From Theobroma cacao (Eukaryota > Streptophyta > Magnoliopsida > Malvales > Malvaceae): DNA of 64,000 nucleotides. This document shows, one piece after another, positions 45,659 to 58,265 of this stretch. Position 1 is the stretch's first letter. Every line of letters starts with the position of its first letter. The notes below the pieces were generated by a model. That model made no database searches and was not told the origin of the DNA. It saw nothing but the letters and a program-made list of their open reading frames with translations. The stretch lies in assembly GCF_000208745.1 (NCBI RefSeq), contig NC_030854.1, positions 36,866,917-36,930,916 on the forward strand, given 5' to 3'. A program made the position numbers and the translations under genes.

Positions 45659-48600
45659 ATGTCTTTGAGATGTCGTAAACCTGGTGAACCAGCCATGCCT
45701 GATGCAGATGACACCCCAGTGGCAAAACGTCAGCAGCGAAGGTGGCGAACGGTTTTTGCAGCCATATATTCTGCCAGGATTCTTGTTTCTTTGTACAAGA
45801 AAGTTATTAACGATAAGCAGATCTTGCGTACTCTATCCTATATTGCCATTGATATCCATGAACATGACTCAAGCGATCATCACCTACCTTCTCTCTGGGT
45901 TGATCAAAAAACACTCACTGAGATGGTAAGAGAGAAGAACCTTGAGAACCTACGTAAACTTGGAGGAGTGAAAAAGATTGCTGTAAGTCTTGAAACTGAT
46001 GAGAAGGATGGCATCAGTGGCAATGAGGCTGATCTTACACACAGGATGGATGTCTTCGGTGCCAACAGGTATCAGAAACCACCTATCAAAAGCCTTCTTA
46101 GCTTTATTTTTGAAGCTTTTAAGGATACCACCATTATCATACTCCTGGTTTGTGCAATACTCTCTCTGGGCTTTGGCATTAAGCAGCATGGCGTAGAGGA
46201 CGGATGGCATGATGGTGGGAGTATTATCTTCGCTGTCTTTCTAGTTGTTGTCATATCTGCTGTCAGTAACTTTAAGCAAAACAGACAATTCGAGAAACTT
46301 TCAAATGAGAGTAGTGATATAAGAGTGGACGTAGTAAGAGATGGACGCCGCCAATTTATATCAGTCTTTGAAGTTGTCGTGGGTGATGTTGTGTGCTTGA
46401 AAATTGGTGATCAAATTCCGGCAGATGGATTGTTCTTGGATGGACACTCTTTGAAGGTAGATGAATCTAGCATGACAGGGGAAAGTGACCACGTTGAGAT
46501 CAATGGCAACAACAATCCTTTCATGCTCTCTGGTACAAAGGTGACCGACGGGTTTGGTTTTATGCTTGTCACTTCTGTTGGCATGAATACGGCATGGGGG
46601 AAGATGATGAGTTCCATAAACCGCGACTTAGATGAAGAGACTCCACTACAGGCTCGCCTCAACAAGCTAACTTCTTATATTGGGAAGATTGGATTGACAG
46701 TGGCTATACTTGTTCTTGCAGTTTTGCTCATCCGTTACTTCACTGGAAACACAAAAGATGACAAGGGAAACAAAGAATATATCCGGGGCAAGACCAAGCT
46801 AGACAGCACGATGAACTCAGTGGTGAACATTATTTCTGCAGCAATTACCATTGTGGTGGTAGCAATTCCAGAAGGCCTTCCTTTGGCGGTAACTCTGACT
46901 CTGGCTTATTCTATGAAGCAAATGATGGCTGATCATGCAATGGTCAGAAAGCTTTCTGCTTGTGAGACAATGGGCTCAGCCACAACAATCTGCACAGACA
47001 AAACAGGTACCCTTACTTTAAATGAAATGAAGGTTACTGAGTTTTGGCTAGGAAACGAATGCATGAAGGATAGTATGTCCACAGAAATAGCACCTAATGT
47101 CCATGAGTTACTGCAACAAGCGATTGCTTTAAACACAACTGGTACTGTTTATAAGCCAAATTCTAGATCACTTCCTGAGATTTCTGGTAGTCCAACTGAG
47201 AAAGCAATACTCTCGTGGGCTGTATTAGATTTGGGCATGAACGTAGATAACCCAAAGCAAGATTATGATCTCATCCAAGTAGCAGTCTTCAATTCAGCGA
47301 AAAAGAGGAGTGGAGTTTTGATAAGGAGAAAGAATGAGAGTGCTACACACACACACTGGAAGGGTGCTGCTGAGATGATAGTGGCCATGTGCTCACAATA
47401 TTATGATAGAGGTGGAATGGTTAAAGTCATGGATGATGAAGAAAGGACAGAAATCGGGAAAATCATTCAGAATATGGCAGCCAAAAGCTTGAGGTGCATA
47501 GCATTTGCACACACAAAGATTCCAGAAGACAATGAGCAGGTTTTGGGAGAAAGCAGACTTACCTTAGTAGGGCTGGTGGGTTTGAAAGACCCATGTCGTC
47601 CTGGTGTCAGAAGAGCTGTAGAATCTTGCATAGATTCTGGAGTAAACATCAAGATGATCACAGGAGACAATGTTTTCACAGCAAAAGCTATGGCAATTGA
47701 ATGTGGCATTCTACAACCTCACGAGGACGTGAATGAAGCTGTAATTGAAGGTATAGAGTTCAGGAATTACTCACCAGAAGAGAGAATGGAGAAGATCAAT
47801 AAAGTCCGTGTGATGGCCAGATCCTCACCATTTGACAAACTTCTGATGGTACAGTGTCTAAAGCAGAAAGGTCATGTTGTAGCAGTCACTGGGGATGGGA
47901 CAAATGATGCACCAGCTTTGAAGGAAGCAGATATTGGACTTTCCATGGGAATCCAAGGAACTGAAGTTGCCAAAGAAAGCTCAGATATAGTCATCTTGGA
48001 TGATAACTTCACCTCTGTGATGACAGTTTTAAGGTGGGGTAGGTGTGTCTACAACAACATTCAGAAATTTATTCAGTTTCAGCTCACAGCGAATGTAGCT
48101 GCCCTAGTCATCAACTTTATTGGAGCAATATCTTCTGGTGAAGTCCCACTGACTGCAGTCCAGCTGTTGTGGGTGAACCTAATAATGGACACTTTTGGGG
48201 CTTTAGCTTTGGCCACTGAGCGACCTACAGATGATCTAATGACAAAACCACCTGTCGGTCGATCCAAGCCCCTTATATCGAATATAATGTGGCGGAACCT
48301 CATCGCTCAAGCCTTGTATCAAGTTGCAGTTCTACTAACCCTTCAGTTCAGGGGAAAATCTGTCTTCGGTGTGGATGAGAGGGTCAAGAACACGCTCATT
48401 TTCAACACTTTTGTCTTCTGCCAAGTGTTCAATGAGTTTAATGCAAGGAAACTAGAGAAAAAGAATATATTCAAGGGATTGCACAAGAACAAACTCTTTC
48501 TTGGGATTATTGGCATAACTATAATTCTTCAAGTGGTAATGGTGGAATTCTTGAAGAGGTTTGCTAACACTCAGAGGCTGAACTGGGGGCAATGGGGTTC

Positions 48601-48664
48601 TTGTATTGGATTAGCAGCTTTATCCTGGCCAATTGGCTGGCTAGTTCAGTGGATTCCAGTATGA
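45659..48664 (+). CDS. Autoinhibited Ca2+-ATPase (ACA12/13-like), intronless, ACA-b
   Basis: Single uninterrupted exon, 1001 aa, the usual state for ACA12/13-type genes. P2B Ca2+ efflux pump. Calmodulin-binding candidate at 23-49 (KRQQRRWRTVFAAIYSARIL). Motifs: TGES 273-276, PEGLP 404-408, DKTGTLT with D447, KGAAEM, MITGDN, TGDGTNDAP from 744, LLWVNLIMDTFGALALATE, and C-terminal membrane helices ending IGWLVQWIPV. The ATG is set by alignment with ACA-a (MSLR.RKP). All catalytic and M4 ion-binding motifs are intact. It is the likely parent of ACA-c and ACA-d, which match it closely in coding and flanking DNA. Confidence 0.95.
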   Translation: MSLRCRKPGEPAMPDADDTPVAKRQQRRWRTVFAAIYSARILVSLYKKVINDKQILRTLSYIAIDIHEHDSSDHHLPSLWVDQKTLTEMVREKNLENLRKLGGVKKIAVSLETDEKDGISGNEADLTHRMDVFGANRYQKPPIKSLLSFIFEAFKDTTIIILLVCAILSLGFGIKQHGVEDGWHDGGSIIFAVFLVVVISAVSNFKQNRQFEKLSNESSDIRVDVVRDGRRQFISVFEVVVGDVVCLKIGDQIPADGLFLDGHSLKVDESSMTGESDHVEINGNNNPFMLSGTKVTDGFGFMLVTSVGMNTAWGKMMSSINRDLDEETPLQARLNKLTSYIGKIGLTVAILVLAVLLIRYFTGNTKDDKGNKEYIRGKTKLDSTMNSVVNIISAAITIVVVAIPEGLPLAVTLTLAYSMKQMMADHAMVRKLSACETMGSATTICTDKTGTLTLNEMKVTEFWLGNECMKDSMSTEIAPNVHELLQQAIALNTTGTVYKPNSRSLPEISGSPTEKAILSWAVLDLGMNVDNPKQDYDLIQVAVFNSAKKRSGVLIRRKNESATHTHWKGAAEMIVAMCSQYYDRGGMVKVMDDEERTEIGKIIQNMAAKSLRCIAFAHTKIPEDNEQVLGESRLTLVGLVGLKDPCRPGVRRAVESCIDSGVNIKMITGDNVFTAKAMAIECGILQPHEDVNEAVIEGIEFRNYSPEERMEKINKVRVMARSSPFDKLLMVQCLKQKGHVVAVTGDGTNDAPALKEADIGLSMGIQGTEVAKESSDIVILDDNFTSVMTVLRWGRCVYNNIQKFIQFQLTANVAALVINFIGAISSGEVPLTAVQLLWVNLIMDTFGALALATERPTDDLMTKPPVGRSKPLISNIMWRNLIAQALYQVAVLLTLQFRGKSVFGVDERVKNTLIFNTFVFCQVFNEFNARKLEKKNIFKGLHKNKLFLGIIGITIILQVVMVEFLKRFANTQRLNWGQWGSCIGLAALSWPIGWLVQWIPV

Positions 48665-49110
48665 AGCATTTCTATTCTCTGATCAAAGAGCTTTTGCATC
48701 CCCAAAAAGTCAGTCACTCACATGAGATAGTCTTCTCTTATCTAGGTAATAGGAATAACAAGATAACCTTAGTGCTATTTCTTTTACAGTTCCAGGATTC
48801 CAATTTTATTCTTGTCAATAGTTATCTAGGTTCTAGTTCCATTTTAAGTGTCGATTGTAAGCTTCTAAGTGAGGAATCAAGATACCATTTCTTGCTTATA
48901 CATGTCTTAATTTCAAATAACATGTTTTCCACCTTATCATGCAGTCAACCATACTGAAATAAAACAATCTCTGCATACAAATAAATTACATATCTCATTA
49001 AGCTTTTAATGGTGAACACAACTGCATGCTCGTTAGGCTTCCTAGTGTAGATTAAATGCTAGTAGATATGACATAAAACTTTTTGCTCTCTCTAGTGGAC
49101 ACAATAATGA
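48665..49110 (+). repeat. ACA-b 3' flank, shared by all downstream copies
   Basis: Begins gaagcatttct and contains tctctgatcaaag, ttatctaggttctagttcc, acatgttttccacctta. The same sequence follows ACA-c (55708-56110) and ACA-d (61313-61740), so the 3' flank was carried in the duplications. Probably 3' UTR and terminator region. Confidence 0.65.
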
Positions 49111-51845
49111 GGTGAGGCTTATCTTGTAGTCCATGCTCCTTTAAGAACAATAATCTTTATAAATCTATCTTATGATGAAAGGTACACAAACACAAAATTT
49201 CAAACAATCCAAATATTCCACCATAAAAGGCTTACCTCTACAAGGTATATAAGAAAATTTAATTAGCGTTTTAGCGTTCTATTTAGAATTTGCTAGCTTC
49301 AAGAAAAGAGCATCCCTTTAGTTGATTAGCAGTTTGATCATCTTTGGTTTGTGTGAGACAATGAGGAAGGCACCTATTACATTAACCATGGAGTAAATCA
49401 TTGATTTAGTCTCTTTTGACTGCAAAGTAGCAATAACAAAGCTAAATGATCTCTTCAAAGACTAGGTTTAGTGGCAATCACTTTTTAGTGCCTTCTTTGC
49501 AAAGTGAGTTGTCCATACCCCATACTCGAATTCCTCTCTTTCTGTTGCCAGCTTACTAATGCAAATCTATGTAGAACTAAAACCATCTCACCAATTGTCC
49601 TTTTGGCAACCAACATGAATTAATAAATTAATAAATAAATAAAAACCTATTCCTCCGTGCCAAGTTATACAGACTGGGACAGCAAGGAACCAATCACATG
49701 TTTAAAAGATGTAATTATCATCAAATTCCCTCAATTTTAAATTTTTAAGGGAAAAAAGGGAGAGAATGCATGATGCACAAAGTGGTGCTATAAGAAGCTT
49801 TACACCATCATCCTCGTATAAACTCCAGCTGTCTCAGCAGCAATATAGTGAACTTCACTCCTAAGTTGCAATGACCTCATTATAATTACAGTCAACCTTT
49901 CTATTGTTTGTTCAGCAGCATAGCATGACCTTCAAAATATTCTTGATGCAACAGATGCAATACAAGTATGTGGCAATTTACACAAAAAAAAAAAAAGAAA
50001 CTAAAAATTCTATGAGCACAAGGTATGAACCTCGTACAAAACCTATCACTTGAAAGTGACAGGCTGTTTATTAAGTGGAAAAGCAATCATTGGTGTCCTA
50101 GGTTGTTGATAGAAAAACATATTCGGGACCCATTACTCACGCAAAAGACGGTGAATTTGTCGTCACATGGTTGCTTCCTCCAATATTGAAAAATTCTAAA
50201 CTTTTGCTCATACCTAGCGACCGCATATATAATAACTAATATCCTGGGCCTTCTGCAGTTACTTGGTTTCAATATCACTCAAGTATCCTAACACCCTCCT
50301 CAAATAACTAAGTGCTTCCTAGTTCCAACTTCTCAACTAAGCTCCTTTCTAATAATAAATAGATAGAAATTGTACGCAACACAGGAATAGATCAACTATG
50401 CCTAGTTTAACACCAGTATCAATGCCAGGCATTGAGGTGGATGAATCTGATCTCATACAGTATAATAGAATAACATAAGGGAACATCCTAAATATCCCTG
50501 CCACCAACATTTGACTACCAGAGCAACGGAAAGAACACTTGGTAATCTATTTTAATTCCTTTACTGGAAAATTTGCTCCAATCCTAAGAGCTTCTATATG
50601 ATGGGTTATCTAATTTCAGTTTTCTTTGTTTCTTGCTTCTTGAACGTCTTCGTTACACTTCCAGTTCTAAATATATTTACAGCAAAACAGAACCAAGGCT
50701 CACAAAAGCAAGTGGCATAATAAATTATTTCAATTATTTTACTTTTGCATATAGTAAACTATAAACAATCTGATATAATAATTAAGCATGCAAAGACAGA
50801 AGCTTGCTCCAGCTTATCATATCTACATCCATTAATTAAAGTGGGAAAAAAACAATTTCTACCATTAAGATTACTATTTTAATAATAAAAAAAAAGCCAC
50901 CCCATTAGGCAAAGGAGGCATCTTTATCAAGAAAACTTAAAGTGGGTCAGTAACAAACATCAAATTCAATGGAAAAACAGCTAAAAAAAAAACAGAACCT
51001 AAGATGCAAAAGCTGAAATGCATAGTTTATGGAAGGACATTTTCAATAAACATATGGGGTCCAAAGCCATACATGTAAACAAAATCCCAAGAAGAAAGCA
51101 ACGAAAAGACAGAGAGAGAGAGAGGAGAGAGGGTTTTGGGCTGACCTTGACGAGACTCTGTAAACATTGTACTGCAAATAATTATCTCCATGAAGGTTGT
51201 CCTTTTTTTGGTTTTTTTTTTCTTCTTCTGATAAAGGCCAAAGTAGTTCTTTGCTTTTTCTTTTGAGCAGCAATAATTTCTTTTTTAAAAAATAGGTGAG
51301 GAAAATATATTTTAATTTTTAAGAAACAGTATTGACGTAAGAAACTCTTAGTCGAGAAATAAAACTATTTAAAAATTTTAAATAAATTTTTATATTATTA
51401 TTTTTATCAATTTTTTATATTTTATCTTACATAAAATAAATTTTATAATTAATAATTAATTAATTATTATTAATTATGATATTAATGTGATATTAGTGTA
51501 AATGTTAAAATATTATATGATTATGTTATAATTTCATATTAATATTTTATATTATTTTTATTATGAAAAATAATATTATTAAAAAATTAACAATTTTTAA
51601 ACATTTTAAATATTAAAAAAATCAGTACTATTTACTAGTGACCTATTTAGTAATATATTTATAATAATTTAATTCAAAAAAATAGAAAAAAAAAAGAATA
51701 GAGGATGGACCTGTTGGGCTGGAACATTGGCTTTTTTATATTTGTGGAAAAGAGCAAATACTTTTAATTGTATTCTAGCCCAATTGGCATAGGATAGGGC
51801 TGACTCTCACACTAAGCCCAACAAACAAAATCCATGAGATGACCT
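49111..51845. other. Spacer; part duplicated before ACA-d
   Basis: No gene recognised. 50193-50850 is copied at 58452-59165. 51040-51840 (a GA-rich patch gacagagagagagag, then gaccttgacgagactctg, then very AT-rich DNA and aggatagggctgactct) is copied at 57160-58265. A poly-A run and small ORFs are not supported as genes. Confidence 0.5.
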
Positions 51846-52020
51846 ATTCATCATTCAGTTTCAGCTCACTGCCAACGCTTCAGCCTTACTAACAAATTAT
51901 GTTGCATCTGCTTTTCCTGGTATATTTCCAGTTACTATTGTGGGTGGAGCTTTAAAAATGGATGCCTTTGGGGCTTTAGCTTTACCCGATAAGGAAAATC
52001 TTATGACAAAGCCACCCCTA
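51846..52020 (+). pseudogene. ACA membrane-segment relic 1
   Basis: About 58 codons matching the ACA region after the TGDGTND hinge: F.IQFQLTANASALLTN, then VGGALKMDAFGALALP and LMTKPPL, against FIQFQLTANVAALVIN, LLWVNLIMDTFGALALA and LMTKPPV in ACA-b. More diverged than ACA-c and ACA-d and lacking both sides of the gene, so it comes from an older duplication. It lies just upstream of the ACA-c promoter copy. Confidence 0.8.
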
Positions 52021-52129
52021 TGTGGGCTAGAATATTAAAAATTTACACCACTTTCAACCAATAAGGATTTTTTTTAACCCAAACTTCGTTTTCAACCGGT
52101 CAAAAATCTGTTGGAAGATTGCTCGCACG

Positions 52130-52706
52130 TTTGTAAGTATAGGAAATGTAATTGCAGGGAATATGAACTCTTGACTAAAGAGAATGAAAAAGAAAGGTTT
52201 ATATCCGGAACAAGGGTCATCCCCCCCCCCCCCCCCCCCCCGGTATCTTCTTCAAAGTGTATGACCTTTCAGCCCGTTGGCATGCCCTGGAAAAGTTTAT
52301 TGCGTGCATTTTATCTTGCTCCTCTCAGTATCAGATATGTCAGATGGAAACTATATAGAATTTTCTTCCTTCACCGATCATGGGCAAGGAATTCGGGAGG
52401 GAAATGAAAAAAGGCAAAACAAAAGTTAACTCTTCAACCCAAAGTTAATTTGGTCTACGGTAGTTCATGGATAGCTACAGTGAAAGAAAGGCATGAAATT
52501 TCCAGGAAGAAAGGCGATAGGCGAGTATAAATGCAATGATCCTAGTTTCCCTTCCCATCGCAACCATAGTATTCTGGCCTTTAGTCATACTCTTTTTGAC
52601 TTCTTGATACTTCTTTCTTAATTTCCATCTTGTTTTTCCTTCTGAACCCTGAAGAAGTTTTCGTCCTTCTGAAAAAATTTTAGTCCTTCATTCCCTATTG
52701 TTTAAC
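52130..52706 (+). promoter_or_regulatory. ACA-c 5' flank (promoter copy 2) with expanded poly-C
   Basis: Copy of 45070-45658. A run of 21 C at 52221-52241 replaces the 7 C of the ACA-b flank. TATA box TATAAAT at 52526-52532. The position of the ACA-b ATG is ACG here (52707-52709). Confidence 0.7.
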
Positions 52707-55700
52707 ACGTCTTTGAGATGTCGTAAACCTGGCGAACCAGCCGTGCCTGATGCAGATGATACCCCAGTGGCAAAACGTCAGCTGCGAAGGTGGCGTTCGG
52801 TTTTTGCAGCCATATATTCTGCCCGGATTCTTGTTTCTTTGTACAAGAAAGTTATCAAGGAGAAGCAGATCTTGCGTACTCTAACCTATATTGCCATTGA
52901 TATCTGTGACAGCAACTCAATTGATGTTCACCTACCTTCTCTCTGTGTTAATCAAAAAACACTCACTGAGATGATAAGAGAGAAGAACCTTGATAACCTA
53001 CGCAAACTTGGAGGAGTGAAACAGATTGCTGCAAGTCTTGAAACTGATGAGAAGGATGGCATCAGTGGCAATGAGGCTGATCTTGCACACAGGGTCGATG
53101 TCTTCGGTGCCAACAGGTATCAGAAACCACCTATCAGAAGCTTTCTTAGCTTTATTTTTGAAGCTTTTAAGGATACCAACGTTATCATACGCTCCGTTTG
53201 TGCTATACTCTCTCTGGGCTTTGGCATTAAGCAGCATGGCATAGAAGAGGGGTGGTATGATGGTGGAAGTATTATCTTTACCGTCTTCCCAGTTGTTATC
53301 GTATCTACCGTCAGTAATTTTATGCAAAACAGACAATTCGAGAAACATTTAAAGGAGAGTAGTGATAAAAGGGTGGAAGTAGTGAGAGATGGACACCGCC
53401 AATTTATATCAGTCTCTGAAGTTGTCGTGGGCGATGTTGTGTTCTTGAAAACTGGTGATCAAATTCCGGTGGATGGATTGTTCTTGGATGGACACCCTTT
53501 GAAGGTAGATGAATCCAGCATGACAGGGGAAAGTGACCACGTTGAGATCAATGGCAGCAACAATCCTTTCGTGCTTTCTGGTACAAAGGTGTCGGAGGGG
53601 TTTGGTTCTATGCTTGTCACTTCTGTTGGCATGAATACGGCATGTAGGGAGATAATGAGTTCCGTAAATCGCGACTTATATGAAGAGACTCTACTACAGG
53701 CTCGCCTGAACAAGCTAACTTCTTATATCCGGAAGATTGTATTGGCAGTGGCTATACTTGTTCATGCAGTTTTGCTCATTCGTTACTTCACTGGAAATAC
53801 AAAAGATGACAAGGGAAACAAAGAATATTTTCAGGGCAAGACCAAGCTAGACGGCATGATGAACATTGTGGTGGATATTATATCTGCAGCCGTTACCATT
53901 GTGGCAGTAGCAATTCCTGATGGTTGGCCACTTGCAGTAACTCTGACTCCGGCTTATTCTATGAAGCAAATGATGGCTGATCATGCATTGGTCAGAAAAC
54001 ATTCTGCTTGCGAGACAATGGGCTCAGCCACAACAATCTGCACAGACAAAACGGGTACGCTTACTATAAATGAGATGAAAGTTACTGAGTTTTGGCTAGG
54101 AAACGAATGCATGAAGGATAGTATTTCCACAGAAATAGCACCTAATGTCCATGAGTTACTACAACAAACTATTGCTTTAAACACAACTGGTACTGTTTGT
54201 AAGCCAAATTCTAGATCACTTCCTGAGATTTCTGGTAGTCCAACCGAGAAAGCAATACTCTCATGGGCTGTATTAGATTTGGGCATGAGCGTAGATAACT
54301 TAAAGCAAGATTATGATCTCATCCAAGTAGCACCCTTCAATTCAGAGAAAAAGAGGAGTGGAGTTTTGATAAGGAGAAAGAATGAGAGTGCTACACACAC
54401 ACACTGGAAGGGTGCTGCTGAGATGATAGTGGCCATGTGCTCACAATATTATGATAGAAGTGGAACAGTTAAGGTTATAAATGATGAAGAAAGGTCAGAG
54501 ATCGGAAAAATGATTCAGAATATGGCATTTAAAAGCTTGAGGTGCATAGCATTTGCACACAAAAGGATTCCGGAAGACAAAGAGCAGGTTTTGGGAGAAA
54601 GCAGACTCACCCTGTTAGGGCTGGCGGGTTTGAAAGACCCATGTCGTCCTGGTGTCAGAAGAGCTGTAGAATCTTGCATAGATGCTGGAGTAAACATCAA
54701 GATGATAACTGGAGACAACGTTTTCACAGCAAAAGCTATAGCAATTGAATGCGGCATTCTAAATCCTCATGAGGATATGAATGAAGCTGTAATTGAAGGT
54801 GTACAATTCAGGAATTACTCACCAGAAGAGAGAAAGGAGAAGATAAATAAAGTCCGTGTGATGGCCAGATCCTCACCATTTGACAAACTTCTGATGGTAC
54901 AGTGTCTAAAGCAGAATGGCCATGTTGTAGCAGTCACTGGGGATGGGACAAATGATGCACCAGCTTTGAAGGAAGCAGATATTGGACTTTCCATGGGAAT
55001 CCAAGGAACCGAAGTTGCCAAAGAAAGCTCAGATGTAGTCATCTTGGATGACAACTTCACCTTTGTGGTGACAGTTTTAAGGTGGGGTAGGTGTGTCTAC
55101 AAAAACATTCAGAATTCAGTTTCAGCTCACAGTGAATGTAGCAGCCCTAGTCATGAACTCGATTGCAGCAATATCTTCTGGTGAAGTCCCACTGACTGCA
55201 GTCCATCTATTGTGGGTGAACCTAATAATGGATACCTTCGGGGCTTTAGCTTTGGCAATTGAGCGACCTGCCAATGATCTCATGACAAAGCCACCTGTGA
55301 GTCGATCCAAGCCCCTGATATCGAAAATCATGTGGAGGAACCTTATCGCTCAAGCCTTGTATCAAGTTGCAGTTCTACTGGCACTTCAGTTCAAGGGAAA
55401 ATCTATCTTTGATGTGGACGAGAGGGTCAAGAACACGCTCTTTTTGAACACTTTTGTCCTCTGCCAAGTGTTCAATGAGTTTAATGCAAGGACAATAGAG
55501 AAAAAGAATATATTCAAGGGCTTGCACAAGAACGGACTCTTTCTTGGGATCACTGTGATGACTATACTTGTTCAAGTGGTATTGGTGGAATTCTTGAATA
55601 GGTTTGCGGACACTCAGAGGTTGAACTGGGGGCAATGGGGTTTTTGTATTGGATTGGCAGCTTTGTCCTGGCTAATTGGCTGGCTAGTTAAGTGGATTCC

Positions 55701-55707
55701 AGTATGA
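52707..55707 (+). pseudogene. ACA-c, Ca2+-ATPase pseudogene
   Basis: Nearly full-length intronless copy of ACA-b. The initiator is ACG (52707-52709) and the next in-frame Met is about 100 codons later. The frame is otherwise open to about 55113, where a 5-base loss (cattcagaattcag against cattcagaaatttattcag) shifts it; the C-terminal 190 or so codons continue open in the other frame to 55707. M4 PEGLP has become PDGWP (53916-53930), changing the conserved acidic residue, and PADGLF has become PVDGLF. TGES, DKTGTLT and TGDGTNDAP persist. A functional pump is very unlikely. Confidence 0.9.
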
Positions 55708-57159
55708 AGCATTTCTCTTCTCTGATCAAAGGGCTTTTACCTCCTCAAAAAGTCAGTCAGCTTTTCATTTATTTAGGTAGTAGGAATAACAAGAAAACCT
55801 TAGTCCTGTTATTGATCCAGAATTTCAATTTGATTCTTGTCAGTAGTTATCTAGGTTCTAGTTCCCCTTTAAGTGTTGGTTGTAAGCGTCTAAGTGAAAA
55901 ATCAAGATACCACTTCTTGCTTATACATGTCTTAATTTCAAATAACATGTTTTCCACCTTATTATGCAATCAACCATGCTGAAATAAAATGCTTTCTGCA
56001 TACAAATAAATTACTCATCTCATTAGCTTTCAATGGAAACACAATCCCATGGAGGTTAGGCTTCCCAATGTGGACTAATGACTAGTATATATAAAATTAA
56101 ACCTTTTGTTCTCTAGTGGACACAACAGTATTGATATCGGCGTTATGTTTTCAATCTCGAATTTGTAATGCACTATTAATGTATATTTAAAATTATGAGC
56201 ATTTATTTTTTAACATTTTCAATTTTTAAATTTATTTATTTACGAGATGACAACATTTGTTTTATCAATAATTTATAAAATCTATACACTAATAATACAT
56301 CGAACACAAATCCTAATAAGTTGATAAAATTAAAATTATATTTTAACTTTGTAAAAATCCATTAATTAAATATAAAGATATGATTGAAGACCCAAAATAT
56401 ACTTTCTTTGAAAATTTATTGACACCAAAACCAAAAGGACATAAATTTCATATTGGAAATTAGAGTCGTACTAAAGACTATATTTCCTTCCAAATTTGGC
56501 TATAAATTGCTAAAGACAGAAAAGGAAAAATATGTCACCACCTCTTCCCATTGCCTTAACTTTGAACTTGACTAGATTTTTCCCCTTTGAGATTATTCCA
56601 TAAGTCTTGTAGTTTACCAACTAATGTAAATTTCATAACAAAGAGCTGCACAATACTGTAGGATATTTATAATATTTGTAATCAGACTTCTTATTATATT
56701 ACGTAATTTTTAATTAACATGATTTGAATAAATTTGAGACAAGATTCATTGATTGCGGGGAATGTAAGAACTCTTAACTAAAGAGAATGAAAAAGAAGGC
56801 ATGAAATTTCCAGGAAGAAAGGCAATAGGTGAGCATAAATGCAATGATCCTAGCGTTTTCTTCCCATCACGACCCTAGTATTCGATCCTTGTTCATACTC
56901 GTTTTGACTTTCTGAAGACTCCTTCTACTTCTTTCTTAATTTCCATCTTCCCATGGCCTAGACTTTGAACTTGACTAGATTTTTCCTCTTTTGAGATTAT
57001 TCCACAAGTCTAATAGTTCACCAACTAATGTAAATTTCATACCAAAGAGCAGCATGACACTTTGGGATATATACGATATTTGGGATCAGACTTTTACTAT
57101 CTTATGTTCTTTTTCGTTAGCATGATTTCTGGCAAATTTCAAGCTGAAATGGGTATATT
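55708..57159 (+). repeat. ACA-c 3' flank plus orphan promoter copy 3
   Basis: 55708-56110 is the shared ACA 3' flank. 56120-56960 repeats the ACA 5' flank, with catgaaatttccaggaagaa near 56800 and the TATA position changed to CATAAAT (gagcataaatgc). No ACA coding sequence follows. 56944-57110 repeats once more the segment ccatggcctagactttgaac to gggatcagac found earlier at 56540-56690. Confidence 0.65.
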
Positions 57160-58265
57160 TATCAAATGACATTTTATGGGTCCAAAGCCAATTATCTGAA
57201 CAAAATCACAACATGAGACAGACAGAGAGAGAGAGAGAAGGTTTGGGGCAGACCTTGACGAGACTCTGCAAACAACATTACACTGCAAAAATTTATCTAC
57301 ATGAAGGTTTTCCTTTTCTTTTTCTTTTTCCTTTTTTATGAAGGCCTAATGAGTTCTTTGCTTTTTTCTTTAGCGCAGCTATAATTTCTTTTTCTTTTTA
57401 AAGTAGGGGGAAAATATTTTAATTTTAAAAAACAGTATTGACATGTTAAACTTTTATTTAAGAAATGTCTAAAATTATTTAAAAATATTTAAATAAATTT
57501 ATAAAACATGATTAGAAGTTATTACTAGTTTTATTAACTATCATTAATTAAAACATCATTTATCATTTTGTACTCACGTGATGTTAACGTGAAAGATAAA
57601 AATGTTATGTGGGTAAGTGATCATGCCACATCAACTTTTTACATCACCATTCATTACAACAAGTCAATAGGTCACGTTAACAATACATAATATAAAATGA
57701 CAAATGATATTTTGACTAATAATAGTTAATCAACTGTTAGTTATGAGTACTTATTTGATTTAAAATAAAATGTATAAAAGTATGATTGAATGCAATAAAA
57801 GAATAAAAAATTTTTTGAATAATTTAAGATTTTTTTGAATATTATGCTTTTTTCACAAAATATACAATTTTAAGCAAAAAAATAGAACTTGAATCTTGTA
57901 CTTAGCATGGGTTTAATCTCTAATATTTTTGTTAATATAATTCTCAAACTTTGAAGTTTAAAATGTATTTTCTCAAAATATTATATTATACTAGATTAAT
58001 TTTCATTTAAAAAAATAGCACGTTTAGATACTTTTAGCATTAAAAAAATCAGCACTATTTTGTAATTACCTATTTAGTAATATATTTATAATAATTTAGT
58101 TAAAAAAGGGGAATAACAGAGTAGAGGATGGGCCCTTGGGCTGGAAAATTCGCTATTTTATATTCGTGGAAAAGAGCAACTGCTTCCATTTGTATTCCAG
58201 CCCAAATGCCATAGGATAGGGCTGACTCTTTCACTAAGCCCAACAAACAAAATCCATGAGATGGC
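57160..58265. repeat. Copy of the 51040-51840 spacer
   Basis: Same order of landmarks as 51040-51840: gacagagagagagag, gaccttgacgagactctg, AT-rich stretch, gtagaggatggg, aggatagggctgactct, cccaacaaacaaaatccatg. Longer than its partner through AT-rich additions. No gene seen. Confidence 0.6.

Noticed and set aside
48592..48957. 121-codon ORF over the ACA-b 3' end and its 96-codon counterpart at 55692
   Set aside because: Lies in the shared 3' flank, starts inside or at the end of the pump ORF in another frame, and is not preserved after ACA-d.
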